Source: a virus. From it: a stretch of DNA of 31,053 nt. A program made the position numbers and the translations under genes. The notes beneath the pieces are model-generated. The model saw only the letters and a list, made by a program, of their open reading frames with translations. It ran no database searches and had not been told where the DNA came from. This document shows, piece by piece, positions 1-6,956 of this stretch. Position 1 is the stretch's first letter, and every line of letters begins with the position of its first letter. Location of the stretch: positions 1 through 31,053 of IMG/VR virus record IMGVR_UViG_3300034523_000188. One strand, given 5' to 3'.

Positions 1-51
1 GCAACGAAGTGGTTTACAGCGCCGAATCCATCGCTATAATGACGCCCCTGT

Positions 52-127
<76 letters not shown>

Positions 128-132
128 CCTTA

Positions 133-155
133 AAAGCCCCGCAATGCGGGGCTTT
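133..155 (+). terminator. Intrinsic terminator just inside the prophage, after tRNA-Thr
   Basis: Stem AAAGCCCCGC / GCGGGGCTTT closes a 3-nt loop. It lies six bases after the CCA end, in phage-side DNA. It probably replaces the host terminator displaced to 30979-31007, letting the tRNA transcript end normally in the lysogen. Confidence 0.75.
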
Positions 156-197
156 CGCATTTCTGGAGTTTAGAAATGTAGGCTGCACTTTTCTTCA

Positions 198-217
198 AGT
201 GTCCACATTTCGTCCAC
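198..217 (+). repeat. Left arm-type repeat pair (GTCCAC), candidate integrase arm sites
   Basis: AGTGTCCAC at 198-206 is followed 11 bp later by TTCGTCCAC at 209-217. The right attachment arm carries the same pair in the same orientation and with the same 11-bp spacing (30814-30833). Paired direct repeats in both arms of a tRNA-integrated prophage are typical of integrase arm-binding sites. The assignment is inferred from position and repetition only. Confidence 0.55.
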
Positions 218-233
218 ATGCCACAATCGCCCG

Positions 234-767
234 CTACCAGACAGCCAGTGACTTACCTGTCCGCAACGCTTCATCGAGGATGGTGCACGCAGACTTGAAC
301 AGCGCCTGCTCGATTGAACCGTTATACAGACGTCCCCCTTCCGAAGTGTCGGCGCGCAAGCTGTCCATCAGTTGGTAAAAGCGAACGACGTTTCTAGCCT
401 CCCCCTCGCTAAGCACACCGAGCTTTGGTGCGTTGGCCAAGTAGACGCGGTTGTAATGCTCGGGAATGCCCAGCCTGGCCTGAGCGGCCAATCTGTATTT
501 AGATCTACTAGCAGCTTCAGCGAGCTGCTCGCTGTACTTCTGCCTGCTAGCCAGTTCTAGCAAAGCCTCTACCTCTGCCAATATTGCTGCCCGAACACTG
601 CGGCTTTCTCTCCGGGCTTGCCATCCAAGGGCTAGCCACGAACCACTGATACCAATCAGACCGGAAATCAGTGCTATAGCTACGGTGCTCCAATTTACTG
701 ATTGGCTTGCAGGCGGCGCACCAACGAAATCCCAGACAACTACGCACCATTCCAATGTCTCATTCAT
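234..767 (-). CDS. Single-span membrane protein of the lysogeny operon, unknown function
   Basis: The product is 177 aa. The start at 767 was chosen because GGGAAGG lies about 6 nt upstream; a longer reading from 788 lacks this. One hydrophobic segment spans about residues 28-49 and is followed at once by basic residues (QARRESR), so the larger C-terminal part should be cytoplasmic. That part is Ala/Leu/Glu-rich and probably helical (about 55-100), then has a region with several Tyr and Arg. I recognise no domain. The start overlaps the integrase stop by 8 bp, so it is translationally coupled and should be expressed with repressor and integrase in the lysogen. This position suits a lysogenic-conversion or superinfection-exclusion protein, which is inference only. 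Confidence 0.8.
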   Translation of the reverse strand: MNETLEWCVVVWDFVGAPPASQSVNWSTVAIALISGLIGISGSWLALGWQARRESRSVRAAILAEVEALLELASRQKYSEQLAEAASRSKYRLAAQARLGIPEHYNRVYLANAPKLGVLSEGEARNVVRFYQLMDSLRADTSEGGRLYNGSIEQALFKSACTILDEALRTGKSLAVW

Positions 768-1812
768 CGTAACCTTCCCTGGGTGCAAGATTGGTCAGAG
801 GATTCAGCGTTACTACCTCTGCGAGATGCCCGGGACTGAAATGGGCATAGCGCATTGTCATGGCCAACGACGAGTGCCCGAGAACCCGCTGTAATGTCAG
901 GATATCCCCACCATTTGCCATGTAGTGGCTGGCAAAGGTGTGGCGCAGCACGTGTGTCATCTGCCCATCTGGCAGATCGAGGCTGACAGCTTCAACGGCC
1001 TCTCCAAACCTCTTGTAGCAATCGCCGAACGGCAGGCTGGTCTTCACCAGCTCCTGCAGCTCCTTGCTGATCGGCACGGCCCGGCTCTTGGAGTTCTTCG
1101 TGCGGTGGTAGTGGATGCGGCGGTCCTTCACCTGGCGCGCTGTCAGCCCCTCCGCTTCGGACCAGCGCGCACCAGTCGCCAGGCACACGCGGGCAACTAC
1201 GCCGGCACTCTCTGAAATTCTATCCAGGGCATTCAGCAGCGGCTGAATCTGGTCCTTCTCCAAGTACGCCATTTCCGGCTCATCGAACTTCAGGCGGCGG
1301 ACCTTGCCCAGCGGGTTTTCCCCTTTCCACTCGCCCAGGCGGTCCAGCTCGTTGAACACCGCGCTCAGGTAGGCCAGTTCGTGGTTCAGCGTGTTCGCGC
1401 TGACGGGCTTGGCCTTCTGCCCCTTCTTCATGCCATTGCCCGGCGTGCTCCGGCCATGGTCACCGGCCAGGCGCTCGGCCCGGTACTGGGTGAAGTTGGC
1501 AGCAGTGAAGTCCGTGGCGCGCGGATCGCCCATCCGTTCAGCCATGGCCTGCAAGGCGCGCTGACGCTCTTCCCCGCGCTTGAGCGTCTGCCCGTGCAAC
1601 TTGAACCAGAGATCCACCAGCTCGCTCAGGCGACGTTCATCGCGCTTGGGCTTCTTCTCGAACTCCCCCCTCGCACCATCCCCCATCACCAGCCGTTCGG
1701 CATGCATAGCTTCGTTCTTGGACTTCAACTTGCGACGCACCCGTGGCCCATCGCGCCCTTCAGGACGACAGTCCAGGAGCCATTCACCTGAAGGCAGTTT
1801 CTTGATCGACAT
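760..1812 (-). CDS. int: Tyrosine-recombinase phage integrase
   Basis: A 350-aa site-specific recombinase that would integrate and, with Cox, excise the prophage at tRNA-Thr. The C-terminal catalytic domain shows the full active set: R216 (TGARWSE), K239 (HRTKN), H287 and R290 (HVLRHTF), H313 (LGHSS) and nucleophile Y322 (MRYAHFS). The N-terminus has a basic arm-binding region (about 1-60), followed by a core-binding SAM-like domain (about 60-165). The length suits P2-type phage integrases. It starts 3 nt after the stop of the upstream repressor gene and ends overlapping the membrane-protein gene, so the four leftward genes form one unit. No catalytic residue is missing. Confidence 0.96.
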   Translation of the reverse strand: MSIKKLPSGEWLLDCRPEGRDGPRVRRKLKSKNEAMHAERLVMGDGARGEFEKKPKRDERRLSELVDLWFKLHGQTLKRGEERQRALQAMAERMGDPRATDFTAANFTQYRAERLAGDHGRSTPGNGMKKGQKAKPVSANTLNHELAYLSAVFNELDRLGEWKGENPLGKVRRLKFDEPEMAYLEKDQIQPLLNALDRISESAGVVARVCLATGARWSEAEGLTARQVKDRRIHYHRTKNSKSRAVPISKELQELVKTSLPFGDCYKRFGEAVEAVSLDLPDGQMTHVLRHTFASHYMANGGDILTLQRVLGHSSLAMTMRYAHFSPGHLAEVVTLNPLTNLAPREGYDE

Positions 1813-1815
1813 GAC

Positions 1816-2052
1816 TTACACCGGGCTTATCTGATCGCAGCCAGGCGCGGCCGCGCCCGTGGTCAACCAGAGCGCGTACTTCTTAAACCGAGGATGGTTG
1901 GCCACCTTGAGGAAGGGTGCCACGCCCATTTCCGTGATGCCCGCTTCGTACTTCTTCCAGGTACTGATGCTGAGCCCCAGAAGTTCGCAGAACTCGCGCT
2001 GGGTTAGTCCCTCCGCGTTGCGAAGCGCTTTGAGCTGGGCGGGGAAGTCCAT
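1816..2052 (-). CDS. HTH repressor paralogue A
   Basis: A 78-aa protein starting MDFPAQLKALR. The start at 2052 was chosen because it overlaps the stop of the upstream gene as TGATG and because it aligns with the start of that gene's product. A Cro/C1-type helix-turn-helix is visible at about residues 12-35 (GLTQREFCELLGLSISTWKKYE). The C-terminal half (NHPRFKKYALWLTTGAAAPGC) is nearly the same as in the adjacent gene, so the two arose by tandem duplication. It probably binds the operators at 2324-2366. Whether it acts as repressor, anti-repressor or heterodimer partner cannot be told from sequence. Confidence 0.88.
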   Translation of the reverse strand: MDFPAQLKALRNAEGLTQREFCELLGLSISTWKKYEAGITEMGVAPFLKVANHPRFKKYALWLTTGAAAPGCDQISPV

Positions 2053-2300
2053 CACAGATGAGCCTCTGGGCTGACCTGGCCACAGCTTGGCGCAGCCTCT
2101 CCCGTCATCAGCCACAGAGTGTATTTCTTGAAACGCACGTGGTTGGTGATCTTCAGAAGCGCGATAGAGCTGACCTCGGTACGTAGCGCTAGCTCGTACT
2201 TTTTGTAGCTGCTCAGGCTGATGCCCGTGGCTTCACACAGCTCAGACTGAGTCAGGCCTTCCTTCAGCCTGATCGCCTTCAGCTTTTCCGCGAGCTCCAT
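2052..2300 (-). CDS. HTH repressor paralogue B (likely lysogeny repressor)
   Basis: An 82-aa protein starting MELAEKLKAIR. The start at 2300 is preferred over the ATG at 2309 because AGGGAG lies about 9 nt upstream of it but directly against the earlier ATG, and because this start aligns with the paralogue. The HTH covers GLTQSELCEATGISLSSYKKYE (about residues 14-35). A conserved C-terminal motif, NHVRFKKYTLWLMTGEAAP, probably serves dimerisation. It is the first gene of the leftward lysogeny operon, next to the operator region, the usual place for the repressor in P2-like phages. It is about 80% of the size of P2 C and recalls the small repressors of Pseudomonas P2-like prophages. Confidence 0.88.
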   Translation of the reverse strand: MELAEKLKAIRLKEGLTQSELCEATGISLSSYKKYELALRTEVSSIALLKITNHVRFKKYTLWLMTGEAAPSCGQVSPEAHL

Positions 2301-2316
2301 CAACTGCATCTCCCTC

Positions 2317-2366
2317 TTGACATGGTTCCATATGGGTACTTACTCTAGGGTTCCATATGGGTACTT
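2317..2366. promoter_or_regulatory. Divergent promoter with two 18-bp operator repeats
   Basis: GGTTCCATATGGGTACTT occurs at 2324-2341 and again at 2349-2366, identical, 25 bp centre to centre. Each holds the perfect palindrome CCATATGG (2328-2335, 2353-2360). For rightward transcription, TTGACA at 2317-2322 is followed by an 18-bp spacer and TACTCT (2341-2346). For leftward transcription, TAGAGT (complement of 2342-2347) has a weak TCAAAA 17 bp upstream. Each operator copy would then fill the spacer of one promoter, with overlapping -10 elements between. The repeats are certain; the promoter calls and repressor binding are inferred. Confidence 0.75.
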
Positions 2367-2409
2367 TTGACCCAGATATCCCTAAATAACCGATGCAGAG
2401 GTTAACAGA

Positions 2410-2628
2410 ATGCAGATTGCCATCGACACGCCCTACGTCACGGTAGGCGAGTACGCCAAACGCTCCGGGCAGTCCGACTCCGCCATTCGTCGCGAGATCG
2501 AGCTGGGCCGCTACATCATCCGCCCGAAGGTCGAGGGCTCGAAGTCGGCAGTCCTGATCAACATGGTCCACCTCGCTATGGAAGCGGCCGAGCAATCAGA
2601 ACGTGTTCGCGAAGCGGCCCAGCGGTAA
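2410..2628 (+). CDS. cox: Cox-like regulator/excisionase
   Basis: A 72-aa DNA-binding protein. The start has AGAGG 8 nt upstream. The sequence YVTVGEYAKRSGQSDSAIRREIELGRYIIRPK fits the winged-helix Cox/excisionase family of P2- and HP1-like phages: a MerR/Xis-like helix-turn-helix followed by a wing, then VLINMV near the end of the fold. Such proteins repress the lysogenic promoter and direct excision by integrase. It is the first gene of the rightward early operon, divergent from the repressors, exactly where Cox lies in P2. The primase follows after 9 bp. Confidence 0.88.
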   Translation: MQIAIDTPYVTVGEYAKRSGQSDSAIRREIELGRYIIRPKVEGSKSAVLINMVHLAMEAAEQSERVREAAQR

Positions 2629-2637
2629 GGACAGGCA

Positions 2638-5328
2638 ATGAGCGCACGAATCTCCCCCGAGCAGTTCGACCGGATCTACCTGGACGAGGTGATCCCCGAG
2701 CTGCAGTACGACCCTGAGCTGGGTTTCCAGCCAAAGGATGAGAGCCAGGAGTACTTCAACAAGGGCGCGTGCCCGGGCTGTGGCGAGCGCACGGTCTACA
2801 TCAGCAAGCTCAAGCCCTACCAGCTCAAGTGCAATCGCCTGAACCAGTGCGGCTACGAAGAGAAGACCCGTGATCGATACCGCCACCTGTTCGAGAACCT
2901 GAGCGACCGCTTCCCCTCGACGCCAGAGAACCCCAACGCGACTGCCGATGCCTACCTGCAGCGTAGTCGTGGCTTCGATATCGCTCGGATTTCCGGTTGG
3001 TACGACCAAGAGCGGCGCCTGATGGCCGATGGCTCGTATGCAGCGACCGTTCGGTTCCCGCTGTGCGACGGTTACTGGGAACGCATCATCGATGCGGCCG
3101 CTGTAGCCGCCAACAAAGGTGACAAGGCAGGCATCCGCAAAGGGATGAAATACAAGGGCCAAGGCTGGGAGCCCAAAGGCCAGGCCTACGAGAAGGACGA
3201 CCAGGTCTTCGTCGTGGAGGGCATCTTCCACGCAATCGCTCTGTGGCTCGCTGGGTACAAGGCGATCGCCGCCATCAGTTGCAACAACTTCCCCTGGCAG
3301 ATCATCGAGGCAAACCAGGGCAAGGGCATACGTTGGGTAATTGCCCTGGATGACGATCCGGCAGGTCATGAGGTAATCCCTAAGTATCGGGATCGCTTGG
3401 TCAAAATGAAGGAATTCACCCAGGTGGCGCTCGCTGGCACACGGGACTGGGACGACGTTTATCGCGATGGCCAGCTGGATGATCTGTTCATCCAGGAAGC
3501 GCTCTACCAAGGTCAGTTGTTCTGTGCCAGCACGGCGATGAAGAAGGCCTACCTGCTGTATACCCGACGTCAGATTTCCTTCTTCCTGGTCGAGTTCGGA
3601 CGGTGCCTGTTCTCGGCCCGCGTGGCCACACCTGAGCTGCAGAAGGATCTGGACGAAATTCCCCGCAAGCCCGGCGAGGAGCCAACCGGATACTTCACGC
3701 AGTTTTCAAAGCACACCAAGCTCAACCAGGTGGCCAACTGCGTGCCGCGCTTCGAGTACCTGGAGCGCGACGCAATCAGCGGCGAACAGCGCTACTTCTT
3801 CCAGTTCGAGTTCCCGAATCGCCGGCTGAACTGCAAGGAGCCTTTGCCGCCCAGCGCAATCACCGAGCCACGCGGCTTCGCGAAGGCACTCCTAGAGCGA
3901 ACACCAGGTGGCATGTTCGAGGGCGGTGAAAAGGTGCTGGGGATGCTCAAGAGCGAATGGCTGCGCGACCCCAACGTGGTCCGCACATTGCCCTTCGTTG
4001 GCTACGACGAAGCGACCGGGGCCTACTGTTACCCAACCTTCGGCTTCTACAAAGGCAAGGCAATCCAGGTCAACGAACACGGCTTTCTGGACATCAAAGG
4101 CCACGGCCTCAAGACCTCGGCCCGTAGCTATCCAATGCACCGCGGGGAATCGTTCGATTCGTCCTGGTTCGCTGACTTCAAGTCTGTGTTCGGCCACAAC
4201 GGCCTGGCCAGCTTGGCCTGGTGGACCGGCTCGCTTTTCGCTGAGCAGATCCGCGCAGTGCAGCAAGGCTGGGCTTTTTTGGAGCTGACCGGAGCCGCCG
4301 GCGCAGGTAAGTCCACGCTGCTGCGCTTCCTCTGGCGGCTGGTGGGCCGCAAGAACGAAGAAGGCATCAAGCCCAGCGGTTCGGGTGCGTCGGCCATCGG
4401 CCTGCTGCGATCGCTGTCAGCGGTCAGCAACCTGCCTGTCGTACTGCTCGAGTCGGACAAAGAAACCACCGACGCAATGGGGCGGACCGTGATCGTCCAG
4501 TACAACTGGGACGAGATTAAGTCGCTGTTCGACCAGAACGCCAAGCTCCGTGTCACTGGCGTGAAGACGGGGAACAGCGACACGGATGCGCTGATTTTCC
4601 GTGGCTCGATCTGCATTTCGCAGAACACCATGGTGGAAGGCTCCGACGCGATCATCACCCGGATTGTCTACCTGCACATGACGTGCGACCACCACACCGA
4701 TGCTCTCAAGGTCGTGGCCGATCGGCTCAAGGCGATGCCGGTCGACCAACTGAGTGGCTACCTGCACGCGGTGCTTTGTCAGGAAAGCGCCTGGCTGGAG
4801 CGCTATTTCGGCGCGTACCCGGATTGCGAACGCCGCTTCATGGCACTGGGTGGAGTGAATCATGCGCGAATCATCCAGACCCACGCCCAGGTGCTCGCTG
4901 CCGCCAAAGCCACCCAGGCGCTCTTTCCAGGATGGTCCGATCGAGAGGTTGAAGCGCTGGCCAAACATCTGGAAGCCCGCGCCCTAGATCGTGAGCAAAC
5001 AAGGACAGCAGAAAACAAGACTGCCGCGCAGTTCTGGCAGGCCTATCACTACCTCAACGAACAGGTCGTGACGATTGAGGACGCTGACGGCCGTCGTCAA
5101 GAAACCCGCGAAACCCTGAACCACAGCTCGGACAAAGGCCTGATCGCCATCAACATCCAGCATTTCCAGTCAGCGTGTCGCGCCGCCGGCCTTGAAGCGC
5201 TGCCGACCGTTCTTCTGCAGAAAGGACTGAAACAGAGCCGTACCCACACCTTCCTCGAGGCGCGGAAATGCCACTCCCGCATCGAGCAGCGATCCCTGAA
5301 CTGCTGGATCTTCAAGAAGAACGGATGA
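2638..5328 (+). CDS. Bifunctional primase/helicase, phage replication protein
   Basis: An 896-aa replication protein with AAGGA before its start. An N-terminal zinc ribbon uses C45, C48, C65 and C71 (CPGC...C...C). A Toprim-type domain follows, with VEGIFHAIAL (E194) and ALDDDPAGH (D238-D240), the metal-binding acidic residues of primases. A P-loop ATPase domain begins at about residue 545, with Walker A GAAGAGKST at 552-560. A Walker B-like acidic patch (VVLLESDKE) follows about 50 residues later. The layout is that of zinc-binding, Toprim and helicase parts in one chain, so it can probably prime and unwind the phage DNA. It lies directly after cox, and the heptamer array downstream may be its origin. 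All motifs look intact. Confidence 0.9.
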   Translation: MSARISPEQFDRIYLDEVIPELQYDPELGFQPKDESQEYFNKGACPGCGERTVYISKLKPYQLKCNRLNQCGYEEKTRDRYRHLFENLSDRFPSTPENPNATADAYLQRSRGFDIARISGWYDQERRLMADGSYAATVRFPLCDGYWERIIDAAAVAANKGDKAGIRKGMKYKGQGWEPKGQAYEKDDQVFVVEGIFHAIALWLAGYKAIAAISCNNFPWQIIEANQGKGIRWVIALDDDPAGHEVIPKYRDRLVKMKEFTQVALAGTRDWDDVYRDGQLDDLFIQEALYQGQLFCASTAMKKAYLLYTRRQISFFLVEFGRCLFSARVATPELQKDLDEIPRKPGEEPTGYFTQFSKHTKLNQVANCVPRFEYLERDAISGEQRYFFQFEFPNRRLNCKEPLPPSAITEPRGFAKALLERTPGGMFEGGEKVLGMLKSEWLRDPNVVRTLPFVGYDEATGAYCYPTFGFYKGKAIQVNEHGFLDIKGHGLKTSARSYPMHRGESFDSSWFADFKSVFGHNGLASLAWWTGSLFAEQIRAVQQGWAFLELTGAAGAGKSTLLRFLWRLVGRKNEEGIKPSGSGASAIGLLRSLSAVSNLPVVLLESDKETTDAMGRTVIVQYNWDEIKSLFDQNAKLRVTGVKTGNSDTDALIFRGSICISQNTMVEGSDAIITRIVYLHMTCDHHTDALKVVADRLKAMPVDQLSGYLHAVLCQESAWLERYFGAYPDCERRFMALGGVNHARIIQTHAQVLAAAKATQALFPGWSDREVEALAKHLEARALDREQTRTAENKTAAQFWQAYHYLNEQVVTIEDADGRRQETRETLNHSSDKGLIAINIQHFQSACRAAGLEALPTVLLQKGLKQSRTHTFLEARKCHSRIEQRSLNCWIFKKNG

Positions 5329-5440
5329 CCCCGTCCGAGCGGGATGAGCTCTCCGGGTTAGGGGGGAGTCCGGCGGTTTAGAAATTTATGAGTAGTCCCC
5401 TAGAGCATCTGGAATATCTAGAAGGAAGAGGAATATATCA

Positions 5441-5686
5441 ATGAATACAGTCAGTTACGAGCCATCAGCAAAGCCCATACCACTGGAAGGCGCTGGAAGG
5501 TTTCGGACAGTCGATCCTTCCACTTCCTTCCACCAACCTTCCACTTTCAAGGCTTTTCCGCGAACCCGCTGTAGCCCAGGCGCCACGCGGCCTGCAGGCC
5601 AATCATGCAATGTAAACCTTCCACCTCCTTCCACCCCAGGTGGAAGGACAGAAAAAATCTTCAGCCCAGCAACCACGCGGGCTTGA
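5441..5686 (+). CDS. Possible small protein over the heptamer array (doubtful)
   Basis: An 81-codon frame with AAGAGGA 8 nt before its ATG. The product is Pro/Thr/Ser-rich and shows no recognisable fold, and the middle (PSTSFHQPSTF) is simply the translation of CCTTCCAC repeats. The repeats run on both strands without respect for reading frame, which argues that the DNA, not the protein, is selected. It is kept only because of the good ribosome-binding site and the otherwise unusual 478-bp gap. Confidence 0.25.
   Translation: MNTVSYEPSAKPIPLEGAGRFRTVDPSTSFHQPSTFKAFPRTRCSPGATRPAGQSCNVNLPPPSTPGGRTEKIFSPATTRA
5484..5647. repeat. Array of eight CCTTCCA heptamers, candidate origin/iterons
   Basis: CCTTCCA occurs at 5516, 5526, 5537, 5617 and 5627 on the plus strand. 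Its complement TGGAAGG occurs at 5484, 5494 and 5641. Neighbouring copies are 10 or 11 bp apart, one helical turn. The last two form a perfect inverted repeat, 9-bp arms with a 3-bp centre, at 5627-5647. The array lies in the 5329-5806 gap directly after the primase gene, where a P2-family phage could hold its origin. Phased heptamers on both strands suggest a cooperative protein-binding array. Whether that is an origin, a Cox site or a regulator site is inference. Confidence 0.7.
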
Positions 5687-5690
5687 GGCC
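5573..5690. repeat. Imperfect 28-bp direct repeat in the origin-like gap
   Basis: 5573-5600 and 5663-5690 match at 22 of 28 positions and share AGCCCAG, CCACGCGG and AGGCC blocks 90 bp apart. The second group of heptamers lies between the two copies. This suggests that the non-coding region grew by duplication or has a modular binding-site layout. No function can be assigned. Confidence 0.45.
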
Positions 5691-5757
5691 CCACAGTCTG
5701 GACTCCTTCCGGATATTCCAGACGTGCAAGGGGCATACGCGCCGCAAAGGATTTTAG

Positions 5758-5773
5758 GGCGGGAAACCGCCCC
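5758..5773 (+). other. GGGCGG-GAAA-CCGCCC hairpin upstream of the small-gene operon
   Basis: A perfect 6-bp GC stem with a GAAA (GNRA) tetraloop ends 33 nt before the ATG at 5807. No T-run follows, so it is not a standard terminator. It could be a structured 5' leader element of the operon that includes csrA. Its role is unknown. Confidence 0.4.
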
Positions 5774-5806
5774 CAACCGCCGCAAGGCAACCCAAGGAGA
5801 AACGCG

Positions 5807-6169
5807 ATGCAAACCAACCACCGCACCCTGGCCACCGTCATGGCCGAAGTCCAGGCCCACCAGCAGCGCCTGCCCGCGATCGTCACCGCTGGCACCCAGG
5901 CTCTACACCGCCTGGTGCCTCTCGCCCTGCGCGACACCGGCCAGAGCCGCGTCCTGGGCCGGTTCCTGCTGGGGGTCTACAACGGCGAGGACTTCCCCTT
6001 TGAACTCAGCACCCTGCGCGGCCTGGACCTCCCGCTGTTCGAGGACTGCCTGAAGGTGCTGATGATGGATTACACCCCGGACCTGGAGGTCCACGAACGC
6101 ATCCAGGGTGGAAGCCAAATCTGGCAGCAACTGACCGAGCGATGGGCGCCGGAGGTCGTCGGGGAATGA
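5807..6169 (+). CDS. Small phage protein, probable DUF7673-type
   Basis: A 120-aa acidic soluble protein preceded by AAGGAG 8 nt before the ATG. The core, LVPLALRDTGQSRVLGRFLLGVYNGEDFPFELSTLRGLD, followed by a conserved LFEDCLKVLMMD, resembles a family (DUF7673, from memory) common on Pseudomonas plasmids and prophages. No enzyme motif or membrane segment is visible. It is the first gene of a tightly packed operon ending at the terminator at 7618. The next gene starts inside its stop codon (ATGA). Confidence 0.72.
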   Translation: MQTNHRTLATVMAEVQAHQQRLPAIVTAGTQALHRLVPLALRDTGQSRVLGRFLLGVYNGEDFPFELSTLRGLDLPLFEDCLKVLMMDYTPDLEVHERIQGGSQIWQQLTERWAPEVVGE

Positions 6170-6447
6170 TCGTGCGCTACCTGGTCAACGGCACCCCGAG
6201 CGAACTGCCACTGCCCTCGATCTACCTGGAGAGAGCACGACCGGAGGACCTGGCAGAACTGGTGGCCAGCGACTTTTGGCGACAACGGCAGGACGTAATG
6301 CCGCCCGTCCTAAGCCTGATCCACCTGGTGGAGGTGGACGGCTCGGATCTCGGGGTTTTCGAAGTGCGTAGCGAGCTGCGCCCCGTGTTCACCGCCGCTG
6401 CACTTTCCACTCAACGGAACCAACTCAGAAGGAAACCGAAATGCTGA
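6166..6447 (+). CDS. Hypothetical phage protein upstream of csrA
   Basis: A 93-aa protein. The start at 6166 was chosen because its ATGA overlaps the upstream stop and GGAGG lies upstream; a longer reading from 6142 would begin inside the previous gene. The N-terminus [22 protein letters not shown] reads like a short beta-rich domain. A run of Arg/Lys closes the protein. No known motif is recognised. Its last bases overlap the csrA start (ATGCTGA), so csrA is translationally coupled to it. Confidence 0.65.
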   Translation: MIVRYLVNGTPSELPLPSIYLERARPEDLAELVASDFWRQRQDVMPPVLSLIHLVEVDGSDLGVFEVRSELRPVFTAAALSTQRNQLRRKPKC

Positions 6448-6635
6448 TTCTGACCCGCCGTATTGGCGAAACCATCCGCATCGATGACGACATTCAAGTC
6501 ACGGTATTGGGCGTCAAGGGCAACCAGGTGCGCATTGGCGTAACCGCGCCAGACGCCGTCGAGGTGCACCGCCAGGAGGTCTACGAGCGCATCTATCGCG
6601 AGAGCGCGCAGCTCGATCCAGCCCTGCAGGGCTAG
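6441..6635 (+). CDS. csrA: Phage-encoded CsrA/RsmA translational regulator
   Basis: A 64-aa member of the CsrA family, which binds GGA-loop RNAs, usually over ribosome-binding sites, to block or alter translation. The start [14 protein letters not shown] is canonical. RNA-contact residues are present: L4, R6, R7, and V42-H43-R44 near the C-terminal strand. AAGGA precedes the ATG. The protein is about the size of chromosomal RsmA (about 61-62 aa) but differs in the middle ([28 protein letters not shown]). It lies inside an early operon, so it may act on phage mRNAs or compete with host RsmA for sRNAs. That target choice is inference. Confidence 0.93.
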   Translation: MLILTRRIGETIRIDDDIQVTVLGVKGNQVRIGVTAPDAVEVHRQEVYERIYRESAQLDPALQG

Positions 6636-6702
6636 CTAGGAATAGACGGTGCCTAGGAGCGGCAACTCCAGGCACCAGCCACCACGAGAAGGAGAAACAC
6701 CC

Positions 6703-6942
6703 TTGCAAGCATCTACCCCAAGCAGCAGCGGTTCGAAGGCTACCACAACGCCGCGCCACCTGCAGGCGACCGCCATTGTCGGCGGCGCCCTCATCGGCTT
6801 CCTGGTCATGAAGACGCGAGAAGCCAGGCGCCAGCTGGAGAGCGTGACCAACACGGCGCACCTGCAGGGCGATCTGTCCGCCCAGGACGCCGACCTGGTT
6901 CACCAACTGCTGGCGGCATCGCCACGCACCAACCTGATTTGA
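6703..6942 (+). CDS. Small membrane-anchored phage protein (TTG start)
   Basis: A 79-aa product. The TTG at 6703 is chosen as start because AAGGAG lies 7-8 nt upstream, a leader almost the same as that before 5807; an in-frame ATG at 6649 has no comparable site. A Ser/Thr-rich N-terminus precedes one hydrophobic stretch ([17 protein letters not shown], about residues 20-36) and a basic, helical tail. It may be a short inner-membrane protein with a cytoplasmic C-terminus. No family is recognised. It could instead start further upstream. Confidence 0.55.
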   Translation: MQASTPSSSGSKATTTPRHLQATAIVGGALIGFLVMKTREARRQLESVTNTAHLQGDLSAQDADLVHQLLAASPRTNLI

Positions 6943-6956
6943 AGGAGCACGCATCG

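Noticed and set aside
2596-3510. 304-codon minus-strand frame opposite the primase
   Set aside because: It is covered by the zinc-ribbon and Toprim part of the primase on the plus strand.
5484-5647. CRISPR array
   Set aside because: Units are only 7-9 bp, on both strands and 10-11 bp apart, with no spacers of constant length.
5455-5937. 160-codon minus-strand frame over the heptamer array (KVEGWWKEVEG)
   Set aside because: The VEGW repeats are the translation of TGGAAGG DNA repeats; no ribosome-binding site; the frame runs against the gene at 5807.
6441-6635. Host chromosomal csrA captured with flanks
   Set aside because: Flanking genes are phage-like and overlapping, so it is part of the phage operon and not a host fragment.
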